DNA of 64,000 nt from Synechococcus sp. CBW1002 (GCF_015840915.1 NZ_CP060398.1:3100001-3164000), one strand, 5' to 3'. Shown: positions 24,998 through 35,077, numbered from the stretch's first letter. A program made the numbers and translations. The notes: generated from the letters alone by a model not told the origin.

Positions 24998-26746
24998 GTG
25001 TCTGTTCCGTCCCACGCGATCCATCCGGTGCAGGCCACGCGTCTGCGGGGGGCCGCCGTTCTGGCCGATCCGCTGCTCAACAAGGACACGGCCTTCACCA
25101 GACAGGAGCGACGGGAGCTCGGCCTCGAGGCGCTGCTCCCCTGGCAGGAGGAATCACTGGAGCTGCAGGCCGAGCGTGCCTGGCGGATCTTCGAGGCTTT
25201 CGACGACGACCTGCAGAAATTCGCCTTTGCGGCTCAGCTTCGCCAGAGCAATCTGGTGCTGTTCTACCGCTTCCTCAGCGATCACATCGAGGCGGTGCTG
25301 CCCGTGGTCTACACCCCCACCGTGGGGCGCGCCATCCAGCGTTTCGGCCACCGCTATCGCAGTCCCAGTCAGGGGGTCTATCTGTTGCCGTCCCAGCAGG
25401 ACCGACTTGAGACCTTGCTGCAACAGGCTGCGGCGGGCCGACCCGTGAATCTGGTGCTGGTGACCGATTCGGAGGGCATCCTCGGTATCGGGGATCAGGG
25501 GGTGGGGGGCATCGAGATCTGCCTGGGCAAGCTGGCCGTCTACACCCTCTGCGCCGGTCTCCATCCGGCCCAGATGTTGCCGGTGGTGCTGGACGTGGGG
25601 ACTGACCGCCAGGAGCTGCTGGATGACCCCCTCTATCCGGGGCTGCGGCAGCCGCGGCTGCGGGGCGAGGCCTACGACCGATTCATCGAGCGCTTCATCG
25701 GCGCGGTGGAGCGTACCTTCCCGGGTTGCCTGCTGCACTGGGAAGACTTCGGCATGCACCAGGCGCGCCACAACCTGGCGCTGTACCGGCAACGGATTCC
25801 CAGCTTCAACGACGACATCCAGGGCACCAGTGGGGTGGCCGCAGCGGCGATCCTGGCGGCCTGCCGCGGTCAGGGGCGGCAGCTGAGCGGGCAAAGGATT
25901 GTGGTGTTCGGCGCTGGCACCGCCGGTTGCGGGATCGCCGATCGGCTGGTGCGGTTACTGCGGGCCGAGGGGATGGGGGAGGCGGAGGCCAGGGCCCACA
26001 TCTGGGCGATTGATCGCGACGGCCTGCTGCTGGACGGTGACGCGGGTGAGGCCGCTGCGGCCTTCGGTCGTCCCCGTCAGGAGGCCGGCAGCTTCCGCCG
26101 TGATGCCTCAGGCCGGATTGGCCTGCTGGCGGTGGTGGAAGCGGTGCGGCCCAGCGTGTTGATCGGCACCTCGACGGTGGCCGGGGCCTTCACCCGGGAG
26201 GTGGTGGAGACGATGCTGGGTGGCCTTGACGGCGATGGTTCAACCCGAGGGACCAGCTTGCCGGGGTCCGTGGTGCCCCGTCCGGTGATTCTTCCCCTCT
26301 CCAACCCCACCACCCTGGCTGAGGCCACTCCGGCCGACCTGCTGGCCTGGAGCCATGGGCGGGCCCTGGTGGCCACGGGTAGCCCCTTTGATCCCGTGGT
26401 TGTCGAAGGTCAGAGTCGACGGATCGGGCAATGCAACAACTGCTTCCTCTATCCGGGCCTGGGTTTTGCGGCAGTGGCCGTGGGAGCGCGCCAGGTGAGT
26501 GAGGCGATGATCGAATCCGCAACCCTGGCCCTGGCGGAGAGGATCCCAGCGACCAAGGATCCGGACGCTCCGCTGATGCCGTCGCTTTCAGAGGTGCAGT
26601 CGATTTCCGCCACGGTGGCCGAAGCCGTGGCCATCACAGCCATGGCCGAGGGCCTGGCCCGACATGCCACCACGGAAGCGGAGGCCCTGGCCTGCCTGGA
26701 GGCGGCGCGCTGGAGCGCAGACTATGGCCCGGTGCAAGCCATCTGA
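24998..26746 (+). CDS. NAD(P)-dependent malic enzyme
   Basis: Oxidatively decarboxylates malate to pyruvate and CO2. The 582-residue protein has the full large malic-enzyme layout. An N-terminal helical part with FYRFLSDHIEAVLPVVYTPTVG is the malic domain start including the catalytic Tyr of VVYTPTVG. LVTDSEGILGIGDQG and the metal site EDF in HWEDFGMHQA follow, then FNDDIQGTSGV. The Rossmann domain has GAGTAGCGIAD (about residue 303-313), and the NCFLYPGLG signature lies near the end. The length and the LLNKDTAFTRQER start are of the E. coli SfcA/eukaryotic class. The start is GTG at 24998. Not evidently in an operon. Confidence 0.93.
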   Translation: MSVPSHAIHPVQATRLRGAAVLADPLLNKDTAFTRQERRELGLEALLPWQEESLELQAERAWRIFEAFDDDLQKFAFAAQLRQSNLVLFYRFLSDHIEAVLPVVYTPTVGRAIQRFGHRYRSPSQGVYLLPSQQDRLETLLQQAAAGRPVNLVLVTDSEGILGIGDQGVGGIEICLGKLAVYTLCAGLHPAQMLPVVLDVGTDRQELLDDPLYPGLRQPRLRGEAYDRFIERFIGAVERTFPGCLLHWEDFGMHQARHNLALYRQRIPSFNDDIQGTSGVAAAAILAACRGQGRQLSGQRIVVFGAGTAGCGIADRLVRLLRAEGMGEAEARAHIWAIDRDGLLLDGDAGEAAAAFGRPRQEAGSFRRDASGRIGLLAVVEAVRPSVLIGTSTVAGAFTREVVETMLGGLDGDGSTRGTSLPGSVVPRPVILPLSNPTTLAEATPADLLAWSHGRALVATGSPFDPVVVEGQSRRIGQCNNCFLYPGLGFAAVAVGARQVSEAMIESATLALAERIPATKDPDAPLMPSLSEVQSISATVAEAVAITAMAEGLARHATTEAEALACLEAARWSADYGPVQAI

Positions 26747-26783
26747 GCCCGTCCCCCCGTCCCCCGCACTGACCCCTCCCCAC

Positions 26784-27176
26784 ATGCAGGATCCCCCAAG
26801 TGGCTATCAGAGCCTGGCCTGGGCCGGACTGATCGCCAACATCCTGGCGATCCCCCTAGGCATCGCGGTGATTCTGTTGGATCCTGACCTGAAGGTCGCC
26901 AATCTGGTGGTGATCAGCAGCGCTGTCCTGCCCACGATCGTCGTGGGTCTTGTGGCCTGTATCGCCCTGCTGCGCTGGCGACGCTGGGGTCAGATTCTGG
27001 CGATCGTCGCCCTGTCCATGAGTCTGGCGACCAGCCTCTCCTATGGGATCGTGCGACTGGCTCTGGTGGCCTCTGGCCGACCGGTTCTGGCCCTGGTGCT
27101 TCCTCTGTTGTGGGTCACCAACGTGGCGCTGCTGGTCTACTGGTGCCGGCCGGTGCATCGCCATTACCTGGGCTGA
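26784..27176 (+). CDS. four-helix membrane protein, unknown function
   Basis: 130 residues with four hydrophobic segments covering most of the chain ([72 protein letters not shown]), separated by short polar loops with Arg-rich cytosolic faces. No conserved polar residues of a known transporter are visible. ATG 26784 is preferred because upstream in-frame sequence overlaps the malic enzyme gene. It lies between the malic enzyme and glnN genes on the same strand. Confidence 0.6.
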   Translation: MQDPPSGYQSLAWAGLIANILAIPLGIAVILLDPDLKVANLVVISSAVLPTIVVGLVACIALLRWRRWGQILAIVALSMSLATSLSYGIVRLALVASGRPVLALVLPLLWVTNVALLVYWCRPVHRHYLG

Positions 27177-27252
27177 GTTCTGTAGCAACCGCTGCAAGGA
27201 GAGGGAGGGGTCTCGGGATTGGATGTCATCCATCCGCCTCTCGTCCTTCACC

Positions 27253-29421
27253 ATGCCCAGCCCCCAGCGCTTCGCCGTTGCACAGCAGATTCAGCAACGA
27301 CAGCCGGTGGCCACCGCTCCGGTCCAGAGCCTTGAAGACCTCTGGTGCAGTGACGTGTTCACGCTCGCCAAAATGAAGGCGGCGATGCCGAAGGAGATTT
27401 TCAAGTCGGTGCAGCGCACCATCAAGGACGGCAGCAAGCTCGATGTGTCGGTGGCCAATGTGGTGGCCCAGGCCATGAAGGAATGGGCTACGGCAAGGGG
27501 TGCCCTTTATTACTCCCATGTTTTCTATCCCCTCACCAACTCCACGGCCGAAAAACATGATGGTTTCATCTCTCCCCAGGGAGATGGCAGCGCCATCACG
27601 GAATTCACCGGCAAGTTGCTGGTGCAGGGCGAGCCGGATGGTTCTTCGTTCCCCAATGGCGGCATCCGCTCCACCTTCGAGGCCCGCGGCTACACCGCCT
27701 GGGACATCACCAGTCCGGCCTATCTGATGGAGACGCCCAATGGCGTCACCCTCTGCATCCCCACCGTCTTCGTCTCCTGGACGGGCGAGGCCCTCGACAA
27801 GAAGACCCCTCTGCTCCGCTCCAATGCCGCTGTCAATGCCCAGGCCCAGCGGCTGCTGGGTCTCCTGGGCGAAACCGACATCGCTCAGGTGAACTCCAGC
27901 TGTGGCGCGGAGCAGGAGTATTTCCTGATCGATAATGCCTATCTGCCTCTGCGCCCCGACCTCCTGCTGGCAGGTCGCACCCTGTTCGGCAAGTCGTCTG
28001 CCAAGGGCCAGCAGTTCGATGACCACTACTTCGGCGCGATCCCCGAACGGGTGCAGGTGTTCATGCAGGACGTGGAGCGTCAGCTCTACAAGCTCGGCAT
28101 TCCCGCCAAGACCCGCCATAACGAGGTGGCTCCCTCCCAGTTCGAGATTGCTCCTTATTTTGAGGCGGCCAATGTAGCCACCGACCACCAGCAGCTGACC
28201 ATGACCGTGCTGCGCAACACGGCCAAGAAGCACGGCATGGTGTGCCTGCTGCATGAAAAGCCCTTTGCCGGCATCAACGGCTCCGGCAAACATGTCAACT
28301 GGTCGATCGGCAACGCAACCCAGGGCAACCTCCTCGATCCCGGCAACACGCCTCACGAGAATCTGCAGTTCCTGCTGTTCTGCGGTGCGGTGATCCGAGG
28401 TGTCCATCTCTATGGTCCACTGTTGCGGGCGGTGATCGCCACGGCCAGCAACGACCACCGTCTTGGGGCCAACGAAGCACCCCCGGCGATCATTTCGGTC
28501 TATCTGGGGAGTCAGCTTGAGGATGTGTTCAACCAGATCCGTGAGGGACGCCTGAGTAGTTCATCCATCGGCGGAATGATGGATTTCGGTGTGGCGACCC
28601 TTCCCGAATTCCCCAAGGATGCCGGCGACCGCAACCGCACGTCTCCCTTTGCCTTCACCGGTAATCGCTTCGAATTCCGTGCCGTGGGCTCGGGCCAGTC
28701 TGTGGCTGGACCGCTGGTGTCTCTGAACACGATTCTGGCCGATTCACTGGCCTGGGTGTCCGATCAGCTGGAAGCCAAGCTGTCCAGTGGAACCTCCGTG
28801 GAAGAAGCCAGTCTGGTTGTGCTCAAAGAGGTCATGGAGAAGCACGGCAACGTGGTCTTCGGTGGCGATGGCTATTCCGATGCCTGGCATCGCATGGCTG
28901 TTGAAGAGCGTGGTCTTGAGAATCTTCGTACCACAGCGGATGCCCTGCCGGTGTTGCAACGTGCTTCCACTCGTGAACTGTTTGAGCACACCGGTGTGCT
29001 GACACCGGTCGAACTGGAGAGCCGATTCGAGGTCTACGCAGAGCAATATATTCTTGCGATTGAAGTGGAAGCCAAGCTGGCCGTGCAGATTGCCCGGTCT
29101 CAGATTTACCCTGCCGCCATGCGCTATCTGGGTGAATTGGCTGGCTCGCTGCAGTTGCAGACCGCCATGGGCCTGCAGGTGTCTCCCGAAACCCAGAATG
29201 CGGTTGCCTCCCTCAGCCAGACCTTGATGGAAGTCAGTGGCTCCCTCCAGACGGCGATTGATCAGCCCCCCCACGGCACCGAGGCCCACATGCGGCACTG
29301 TGCTGAAACACTGCTTCCCTTGATGTCAGACCTGCGCACTGCAGTGGATGGGCTGGAAGCCCTGGTGGACGACAATCTCTGGCCCCTGCCTTCCTACCAG
29401 GAGATGCTGTTCTTGCGTTGA
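27253..29421 (+). CDS. glnN: glutamine synthetase type III
   Basis: ATP-dependent ligation of ammonia to glutamate. The ~722-residue length and sequence mark GSIII (GlnN), not the ~470-residue GSI. Seen in order: the start [34 protein letters not shown], the metal-ligand region [13 protein letters not shown] with both glutamates, [17 protein letters not shown], the active-site [18 protein letters not shown] and [17 protein letters not shown]. All metal-ligand motifs look intact. Cyanobacterial glnN is typically NtcA-controlled and induced by nitrogen starvation; a clean GTA-N8-TAC box was not found here. ATG 27253 fits the family; ATG 27223, after a GGAGAGGGAGG stretch, is an alternative. Confidence 0.95.
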   Translation: MPSPQRFAVAQQIQQRQPVATAPVQSLEDLWCSDVFTLAKMKAAMPKEIFKSVQRTIKDGSKLDVSVANVVAQAMKEWATARGALYYSHVFYPLTNSTAEKHDGFISPQGDGSAITEFTGKLLVQGEPDGSSFPNGGIRSTFEARGYTAWDITSPAYLMETPNGVTLCIPTVFVSWTGEALDKKTPLLRSNAAVNAQAQRLLGLLGETDIAQVNSSCGAEQEYFLIDNAYLPLRPDLLLAGRTLFGKSSAKGQQFDDHYFGAIPERVQVFMQDVERQLYKLGIPAKTRHNEVAPSQFEIAPYFEAANVATDHQQLTMTVLRNTAKKHGMVCLLHEKPFAGINGSGKHVNWSIGNATQGNLLDPGNTPHENLQFLLFCGAVIRGVHLYGPLLRAVIATASNDHRLGANEAPPAIISVYLGSQLEDVFNQIREGRLSSSSIGGMMDFGVATLPEFPKDAGDRNRTSPFAFTGNRFEFRAVGSGQSVAGPLVSLNTILADSLAWVSDQLEAKLSSGTSVEEASLVVLKEVMEKHGNVVFGGDGYSDAWHRMAVEERGLENLRTTADALPVLQRASTRELFEHTGVLTPVELESRFEVYAEQYILAIEVEAKLAVQIARSQIYPAAMRYLGELAGSLQLQTAMGLQVSPETQNAVASLSQTLMEVSGSLQTAIDQPPHGTEAHMRHCAETLLPLMSDLRTAVDGLEALVDDNLWPLPSYQEMLFLR

Positions 29422-29463
29422 GTCTGACCTGATTCAGCCCCTACTCACATCGGGTTGTTCTTG

Positions 29464-29492
29464 GCCCCGAAGGCTCGCCCTTCGGGGCTTTC
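29464..29492 (+). terminator. intrinsic terminator after glnN
   Basis: GCCCCGAAGG (29464-29473) pairs perfectly with CCTTCGGGGC (29479-29488) around a 5-base loop and is followed by TTTC. It lies 43 bp after the glnN stop. Confidence 0.85.
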
Positions 29493-29599
29493 TGCCGAAG
29501 CAGCGCTGGCGCCCTGGAGCGTGAGCTTCTGAAGATGTCGTAAAGGTGACAGTCAGCAGCTGTCACAGGAGCGATGATCCTTGATGGTCTCTGAGTTGC

Positions 29600-29926
29600 T
29601 TGCCGATGTCTGCATCGATGTCGCCTGCCAGCGCTTCCCGTTCTCCCTCCTTGCGCAGCAGCACGTCCAGCTCGTCTCCACCGCGCCCTTTCGAGCGAGG
29701 TGGCGGCTTCAATGCCGTTGGTCCACGCCTGTATCGGTTGGTCGACCTGCAGGGCATGCCTCACCCGGTTCTGGATGATCTCTATGACTCGCTCGAGTCA
29801 GCCTGGAGTGAAGCGATCAGTTGGTGGCAGGAAATGGGTGGTGCCGTGGGCGGTCCGGTCGGAATTGGGGTTGAAGTGAGTACAACCAATGGAGATTGGC
29901 GAACACTCAGATACCCAGGCTGTTGA
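29600..29926 (+). CDS. hypothetical protein
   Basis: 108 residues. The first ~35 are Ser/Pro-rich (SPASASRSPSLRSS) and may be untranslated or disordered. The remainder looks like a small domain: RLYRLVDLQGMPHPVLDDLY, a helix (SLESAWSEAISWWQE) and a terminal strand (IGVEVSTTNGDWRTLRYPG). I associate this second part with short conserved picocyanobacterial proteins of unknown function. A later start (for example ATG 29618) is possible. The stop is adjacent to the end of the convergent DUF2808 gene. Confidence 0.5.
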   Translation: MPMSASMSPASASRSPSLRSSTSSSSPPRPFERGGGFNAVGPRLYRLVDLQGMPHPVLDDLYDSLESAWSEAISWWQEMGGAVGGPVGIGVEVSTTNGDWRTLRYPGC

Positions 29927-29927
29927 A

Positions 29928-30515
29928 TCAATAACGATCGATGGAATAGATCCGCAGGGTTCCTGATCCAACGGCTGATGGTATTGGGTTGGGTCCAGCT
30001 GGAATGGCTTCTACCTGGAACATGTACGTATCAGCCTGGGCAGGGTTATGCCATGGCTTGATCATCACTGTGATCGTGTTTCCGGGCGGTATCGGCTCTG
30101 GGAAGCTCAGCTTGAAGCGGCGGAGACTTGGGTCAAAGCTGGCTTCAACCGGGACTGGAGCTCCACCGTGACGGGGTTGCCCTAGAAAGGCCCGGGTTCT
30201 CTCCGGGCTGAAGGGGAATTGCCAGTCTGCACCGCGAGTCTGCTGAATGGTGAGACCGCCGAGTGATGCACCAGCATCCTCGGCAAGGGTGAGGGTGAAG
30301 TAGTACTCAGCCCAACGCTCGAAGACATTGGTGTAATAACTCCTCAGATCTACTTTCCAGGGGGCTCTGAGGAACACCGTGCTGCCGCGTAGCTCGACAG
30401 CTCCACTTCTCAGGGGTTGGAAGACTGCTGCGCAAGCCAGACAGGACAACAGCCCCAATCCAACCCGGGTCCTTTTCCAAGGATTCAGCCTTGTGATGTC
30501 GAAGCTGGAGGTCAT
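29928..30515 (-). CDS. DUF2808 domain-containing exported protein
   Basis: 195 residues with a signal peptide (VGLGLLSCLACAAVF) and a single DUF2808-type domain: VDLRSYYTNVFERWAEYYFT, then a beta-rich body with LTIQQTRGADWQF, and the C-terminal TITVMIKPWHNP followed by YMFQVEAIPAG. This domain is widespread in cyanobacteria and of unknown function; an extracytoplasmic location is inferred. Its ATG overlaps the stop of the upstream M23 peptidase gene by 4 bp (30512-30515), so the two are co-translated. Confidence 0.85.
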   Translation of the reverse strand: MTSSFDITRLNPWKRTRVGLGLLSCLACAAVFQPLRSGAVELRGSTVFLRAPWKVDLRSYYTNVFERWAEYYFTLTLAEDAGASLGGLTIQQTRGADWQFPFSPERTRAFLGQPRHGGAPVPVEASFDPSLRRFKLSFPEPIPPGNTITVMIKPWHNPAQADTYMFQVEAIPAGPNPIPSAVGSGTLRIYSIDRY

Positions 30516-31231
30516 GGCGCGCCTTGACTGGTTGCTTGGCTGGACTCAGCGAGCGCTGCCAACGTTCCCGGTGCTGACTCTGGAAGCGGCGGAAGAACTG
30601 GTGGTGGTAGAAGTCGAGTCAGATGGGGGGTGGGGTCGAGTGCCTCAACCGCAACATCGCCACGGCGTCGCAGTTCAAAATGAAGATGGGGACCGGTGGC
30701 CTGCCCACTCATGCCGACGCGGCCAATCGGCTGGCCAGCCTGGACCGCATCGCCTGGTTGGAGATCCGTGGATTCCAGGTGGGCGTAGAGCGTCTCAAGT
30801 TGGCTGGTGTGAGCCAGCACCACGGTGAGGCCATACCCACCAACGGATTCAACCAGAACAACGGTCCCTGCAAGGCTGGCTCGCACACCAGTTCCAGCGG
30901 GTGCGGCGAGGTCGAGGCCCGTATGCATTCTCCAGGCTCCGCGGGCTTCGGAAAAGCGCCAACCCCAGGGATCCACCTGCTGGGTCGCTCCAGCCAAGGG
31001 ATCCAGCAGTGGAGGAATGGATTGCACACCTGAAACCGCGTTGCTGTGGTCCGCAGCGCGATCGTCCAACGAGCCAGCAGATGGCAGAACATCGGCCACC
31101 GCCAGACGCGTGGGAATGGTCGCTGGTCTGGGGGGAATTCCCGGCGCTGCGGTTTCGTCCCATGACGCCCAGGCTGGGGCTCCCCCTAGGACAACAAGCA
31201 GCAGGGCCAGAGAGCCTGAAGCGGCCATCAC
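30512..31231 (-). CDS. M23 family metallopeptidase (LytM/DUF-type peptidoglycan hydrolase)
   Basis: 239 residues with signal peptide (SLALLLVVLGGAPAWA). The C-terminal lysostaphin-type domain keeps all zinc and catalytic residues: H103 and D107 in MHTGLDLAAPAG, H151 in LYAHLES, and H182/H184 in GPHLHFELR. It is therefore predicted to be an active periplasmic endopeptidase cleaving peptidoglycan cross-links. The intervening ~60 residues after the signal peptide are a linker without known domain. It is the first gene of a two-gene unit with the DUF2808 protein (4-bp overlap). Confidence 0.92.
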   Translation of the reverse strand: MMAASGSLALLLVVLGGAPAWASWDETAAPGIPPRPATIPTRLAVADVLPSAGSLDDRAADHSNAVSGVQSIPPLLDPLAGATQQVDPWGWRFSEARGAWRMHTGLDLAAPAGTGVRASLAGTVVLVESVGGYGLTVVLAHTSQLETLYAHLESTDLQPGDAVQAGQPIGRVGMSGQATGPHLHFELRRRGDVAVEALDPTPHLTRLLPPPVLPPLPESAPGTLAALAESSQATSQGAP

Positions 31232-31310
31232 ATCACCCGTTCAAGCGGAACGACCAGAACAGCCACACGGTGAACTGAAGCCGCGCCACCGTCCAGTGGC
31301 AGGGACAGCT

Positions 31311-32579
31311 TCAGCGACTGGCTGTCAGGAATGGACGCGGATCCTGATCCCGGCGATGGCGCTGTGAGAGGGCTGGTGGTTGATCGTCGGGGCTGCGTGG
31401 ATCGAGCTTTGCTGTGTCCTCAAGGGCCTGGCGCAGCAGCCGGGCTGAATGAAGCGGCATATCGCGCGGAACGCAGATGTGATCCCGCAGGTCACGCAGC
31501 CGGACGGCACTGCCTGGAGGTGGAATGCATGCCGTCCCCTGGATCAGGCGGGTGAGAGCAGCACGCAGGGCCTGATCAAAGCCGCTGTTGGAGGGTTGGC
31601 GCGCCACCAGCACAGTCCGATGCCGCAGAACCCTGGCGAGGGCTACGGCCGCAGCATCCGGCGGCACGGGTGCAGACGTTTCGGGGTCGGGCTCACAAAT
31701 GGGCCATGGACCTCGATCGACTCGACTGGCGATGGCCTGCTGTTCAGCCGTGCCACTGGGATAACAGCCACCCATCTGAGGGGGCAGATCGTGGGCGTGG
31801 GTATGGATGTCGCTCTGGGTCCCGAGATACGTGGGGCGTCGCTCAAGGGCCTGGAACCAGCGATCGATGGCTGGATGCTCCTGACGCAAGGCATAAGCCT
31901 TGTAGTAAAGGAGGCTAGCCGCCATCCGCTCGAAATAAGGCACGAAAACCAGGTCAGCCGTACTGAAGTCACTCAGCAGGAAGGGGCCAGGAGTGTGCTG
32001 CAGCTCTGCTTCCATGCACTGGGCAGCACGGCGAAACGCATCACGGCGGTGACTGTCGTCGTCGATGGAACGGCTCGGTGTGCAGAGCCACTGACACCAG
32101 GATCGAAAGATCTGGCGTTCCAGGCGCCGCAGGGGCAGCACAGTGGGATCGTTCATGCCTGGACCGAGTGGAGCAAAACTTGTTTCCAGAGTCTCCAGGA
32201 TGCGATCGCTCTCGGTAACCAGATGTCCATCGATCTCCAGAGCGGGCAACATCCCCGAGGCAACCCGTTGGCGGTACCAGGACTCCTTCTCGCCGTAGCA
32301 GAACATCGTGACCTTGCGGATGCGATAGGGAACCCGCCGCTCCTCCAGCCACAGCCAGACCTTTTGACAATACGGACACCAGGCGTGGTGGTCGCGGTAC
32401 AGGGTGACCCGAACGGAAGCCTCGGGTTGTCCGAACAGCCTCAAGGTCGCCTGGGAATTGGTCAGACCTTCAACAGGATCGTCCAGTGAAGCTGCAAGCG
32501 TCTCGAGGCTGAGCCAGTCAAGTGGCAAGCAGGCCTCGAATGGGATTGGCGAAAGTTCGGAAGGCATGACAACAATCAT
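31311..32579 (-). CDS. glutathione S-transferase-like protein with C-terminal extension
   Basis: A 422-residue protein. Residues ~57-140 form a GST N-terminal thioredoxin fold with a glutaredoxin-type CPYC motif (C68-C71 in AWCPYCQKV), the cis-Pro region MLPALEIDG and the ESDRIL segment that contacts glutathione. Residues ~150-270 are the GST C-terminal helices (STADLVFVPYFERMA). The final ~130 residues are unlike any domain I recognise and end in a basic, low-complexity tail. It is larger than a standard GST (~210-260 residues). It probably acts in glutathione-dependent reduction or conjugation. ATG 32567 is an alternative start. Confidence 0.8.
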   Translation of the reverse strand: MIVVMPSELSPIPFEACLPLDWLSLETLAASLDDPVEGLTNSQATLRLFGQPEASVRVTLYRDHHAWCPYCQKVWLWLEERRVPYRIRKVTMFCYGEKESWYRQRVASGMLPALEIDGHLVTESDRILETLETSFAPLGPGMNDPTVLPLRRLERQIFRSWCQWLCTPSRSIDDDSHRRDAFRRAAQCMEAELQHTPGPFLLSDFSTADLVFVPYFERMAASLLYYKAYALRQEHPAIDRWFQALERRPTYLGTQSDIHTHAHDLPPQMGGCYPSGTAEQQAIASRVDRGPWPICEPDPETSAPVPPDAAAVALARVLRHRTVLVARQPSNSGFDQALRAALTRLIQGTACIPPPGSAVRLRDLRDHICVPRDMPLHSARLLRQALEDTAKLDPRSPDDQPPALSQRHRRDQDPRPFLTASR

Positions 32580-32724
32580 GGAGTATCGAGCCTCTACTCG
32601 TGACGCTCACAAAACCAGCCACATAATAAAAACACCCCTCAGCCCAAAAGGACTAAGGAGCGAACTGATCAATAAAGGAATTTTCAGTAAGCAATCAGAT
32701 CAGTGAGCTTCAAATCAGTGAGCT

Positions 32725-33066
32725 TCAGATCAGAGTGACATCTCCGGATTCACCGGTCCGGATGCGAATAGCATTTTCGACGTTGGTAATAATGATCTTG
32801 CCGTCGCCAATCTCACCGGTCTGGGCGTTCTTGAGCAGAGCCTCCACGACCTTGTCACAGCTATCGTCAGTCACCACCAAGGTCAGGAGAGTCTTGGAGA
32901 GAAGACGTGCTTCCACCTTCACACCGCGATACACCTCTGTGTGCCCCATCTGTTTGCCGAAGCCTTGGACGGTGGTTACGGTCATCCCATTGATGCCCAG
33001 TTCCACCAGTGCGTCCTTGACGGGATCGAGCTTTTCGGGACGGATGATGGCCTGAATCTGTTTCAA
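32725..33066 (-). CDS. PII family nitrogen regulator, atypical T-loop
   Basis: Trimeric 2-oxoglutarate/ATP sensor. Counting from the TTG at 33066 the protein is 113 residues, the normal PII length, beginning KQIQAIIRPEKLDPVK. Nucleotide and 2-oxoglutarate residues are kept: R9, the GFG around 35-37, Q39, K58, the TGEIGDGKI block and IRIRTGE. The T-loop keeps Tyr46 but has Val at positions 49 and 51 in place of the cyanobacterial phospho-Ser49 and Tyr51. The frame stays open to GTG 33261, allowing up to 65 more N-terminal residues of low-complexity sequence; GTG 33093 is another option. It is divergent from amt, which suggests a GlnK-like job on the ammonium channel. Confidence 0.88.
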   Translation of the reverse strand: MKQIQAIIRPEKLDPVKDALVELGINGMTVTTVQGFGKQMGHTEVYRGVKVEARLLSKTLLTLVVTDDSCDKVVEALLKNAQTGEIGDGKIIITNVENAIRIRTGESGDVTLI

Positions 33067-33362
33067 GGCTTTGGCAAGTGGCTGGATCTCCACTTTGTCA
33101 GGGTCCGCCCGGAGGTGTGTAGCAAATGTTGCCAGATGCAACGGCAGATGCGACGAATCGCTGACACAGCTGCCGCTTGCATGGGAATCAGCCAGACGGT
33201 GTGGATTGAGGAATGACAGGCCCCTGGAGGCACGGATTGGCGATTTGGTAGCGACGGACACTTAGCAAAGGTGCCTTAACGAGCACTTTTGGACCTCAGG
33301 GAAGGGCTTCATGGCCTTCCACTCCCGTGCAGCCTCTGCTTTTTTTTGAGTCATCACGCTCC

Positions 33363-34820
33363 ATGACAGTTGCTCCGCGCGCCCCCAGACGCACCGCCTC
33401 GAGGCGTCTGCAGGAGGCCAGTCTCATTGAGGCTCCGTCGCTGATTGTTCGCAGCATTCGGGGTCTCTCATCCCAACGCTCCCTCACCTGGCTGGCCTGC
33501 GTGCCACTGGCCTTGCTTGGTTTGGGCGTTTTCAACCTGTCGGCCCACGCGGCTGAGCTCCCTGAGCTCACGCCAGCGTTCCTGGCCAACAACATGTTCA
33601 TCTTTGTCTGCGCGATCCTCGTCGTTTTCATGAACGCCGGTTTCGCCATGGTGGAGGCGGGAATGTGCCGGCAAAAAAATGCTGTCAACATTCTGCTGAA
33701 GAACCTGATTGTGTTTGCTCTTGCGGCAAGCGCCTATTGGTTGATTGGCTTTTCGCTGATGTACGGCGATGCGCTGGTTGATGGTTGGCTGTACTTCAAC
33801 GGGCTTTTCTTTGATCCCGAAGTAACTGCTGAAATGGTCACCGAAGGCAGCCTTGTTCCTTCTGTTGACTTCTTCTTCCAGGTTGCATTTGCTGCTACGG
33901 CGGCCACAATCGTTTCCGGACTTGTTGCTGAAAGGATCAAGTTTGGCGAGTTTGTTGTTTTCTCGCTGATTTTGGTTGGATTTCTCTATCCCATTGCCGG
34001 CGCTTGGCAATGGAATGGTGGATGGCTTTCCAGTCTCGGTGGCGAAGCCGGGGGTTTCATTGATTTTGCTGGATCCTCGATCGTTCACTCCTTCGGAGCC
34101 TGGGCTGGCCTGGTCGGTGCAATCCTGCTTGGTCCCAGGATCGGTAAATTCGTAGGCGGCAAGCCGATGGCTTTGCCTGGTCACAGCATGGCCATTGCGA
34201 CTCTCGGTTGCCTGATCCTCTGGATCGGTTGGTATGGATTCAACCCTGGATCCCAACTCGCCATGGATCAGGCTGTTCCTTACATCGCCGTGACCACCAC
34301 CTTGGGTGCTGCTGGTGGTGCGATCTCCGGAACTGTCATCTCCCAGATTCGAGGTGGAAAGCCCGACCTCACCATGACCATCAATGGCATCCTTGCCGGT
34401 CTGGTCAGTGTCACTGCGGGATGTGACGGCATTTCGATGGCTGGTGCCTGGGTCATGGGCTTCATCGGTGGCGGCCTCGTGGTCTTCTCGGTTGCCTTCA
34501 TCGACAGCCTGAAGATTGATGATCCGGTTGGTGCCTTCTCCGTGCACGGCACCTGTGGAATCTGGGGAACCCTTGCAGTTGGGCTGTTCAATCAGGAGAA
34601 AGGCCTGTTCTACGGCCATGGCTTCACCCAATTCGGCTATCAGATCGTCGGCGTCCTTGCCTATGGCATTTTCGCTGTGATCACCTCTTTGATCGTTTGG
34701 TCGATCATTGGTGCCATGTTTGGAGGCATTCGGGTGTCAGAGTCTGAAGAAATCGAAGGTCTCGACATTAGCGAGCATGGCATGGAAGCTTATCCCGACT
34801 TTGCATCTTCTGCAAAGTGA
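33363..34820 (+). CDS. amt: ammonium transporter (Amt)
   Basis: Trimeric NH4+/NH3 channel. From ATG 33363 the product is 485 residues: an N-terminal leader of ~50 residues ending in a signal-like [15 protein letters not shown], then eleven membrane helices. Visible signatures are [28 protein letters not shown], the pore-histidine regions HSFGAWAGL and [15 protein letters not shown], and GMEAYPDF at the cytosolic C-terminus. Length and residues are those of functional Amt proteins. The cytosolic tail is the usual PII/GlnK contact, and a PII gene is immediately divergent. It is followed by a clear terminator. Nitrogen control by NtcA is expected in cyanobacteria; no consensus box was found. Confidence 0.96.
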   Translation: MTVAPRAPRRTASRRLQEASLIEAPSLIVRSIRGLSSQRSLTWLACVPLALLGLGVFNLSAHAAELPELTPAFLANNMFIFVCAILVVFMNAGFAMVEAGMCRQKNAVNILLKNLIVFALAASAYWLIGFSLMYGDALVDGWLYFNGLFFDPEVTAEMVTEGSLVPSVDFFFQVAFAATAATIVSGLVAERIKFGEFVVFSLILVGFLYPIAGAWQWNGGWLSSLGGEAGGFIDFAGSSIVHSFGAWAGLVGAILLGPRIGKFVGGKPMALPGHSMAIATLGCLILWIGWYGFNPGSQLAMDQAVPYIAVTTTLGAAGGAISGTVISQIRGGKPDLTMTINGILAGLVSVTAGCDGISMAGAWVMGFIGGGLVVFSVAFIDSLKIDDPVGAFSVHGTCGIWGTLAVGLFNQEKGLFYGHGFTQFGYQIVGVLAYGIFAVITSLIVWSIIGAMFGGIRVSESEEIEGLDISEHGMEAYPDFASSAK

Positions 34821-34869
34821 ACTTTAAATTCCGATAATCCTCATTAGGGTTTCAGAATTTTGTTGATTC

Positions 34870-34913
34870 AATCACCGCTCCTGGGCTTGCTCTCCGGATC
34901 GGTGATTTTTTTT
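34870..34913 (+). terminator. intrinsic terminator after amt
   Basis: AATCACCG (34870-34877) pairs with CGGTGATT (34900-34907) around a 22-base loop containing a smaller stem, and a run of eight T residues ends at 34913. It is 49 bp downstream of the amt stop. Confidence 0.85.
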
Positions 34914-35077
34914 GTCGACAGGGGAGGCCCTTAAAGGTTAGGAGTTTCTTTGAATCAGGAGATAAGACACATGTTTCTTGATTCTCTTTTGTTGGGGGCC
35001 TTCTTCTCGCATTTTTGATGACATGCGCAACAAAGCATCAGCGATATGGTCTTTCCTATTTAGTTAGCCATCAACCA

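Noticed and set aside
33248-33261. GTA-N8-CAC near the divergent PII/amt promoters as an NtcA site
   Set aside because: The right half is CAC rather than TAC, so it departs from the NtcA consensus, and it is unclear relative to a promoter.
33300-33320. GGAAGG...CCTTCC inverted repeat upstream of amt
   Set aside because: Only six clean pairs, with a G-G mismatch before any further pairing; too weak to call an operator.
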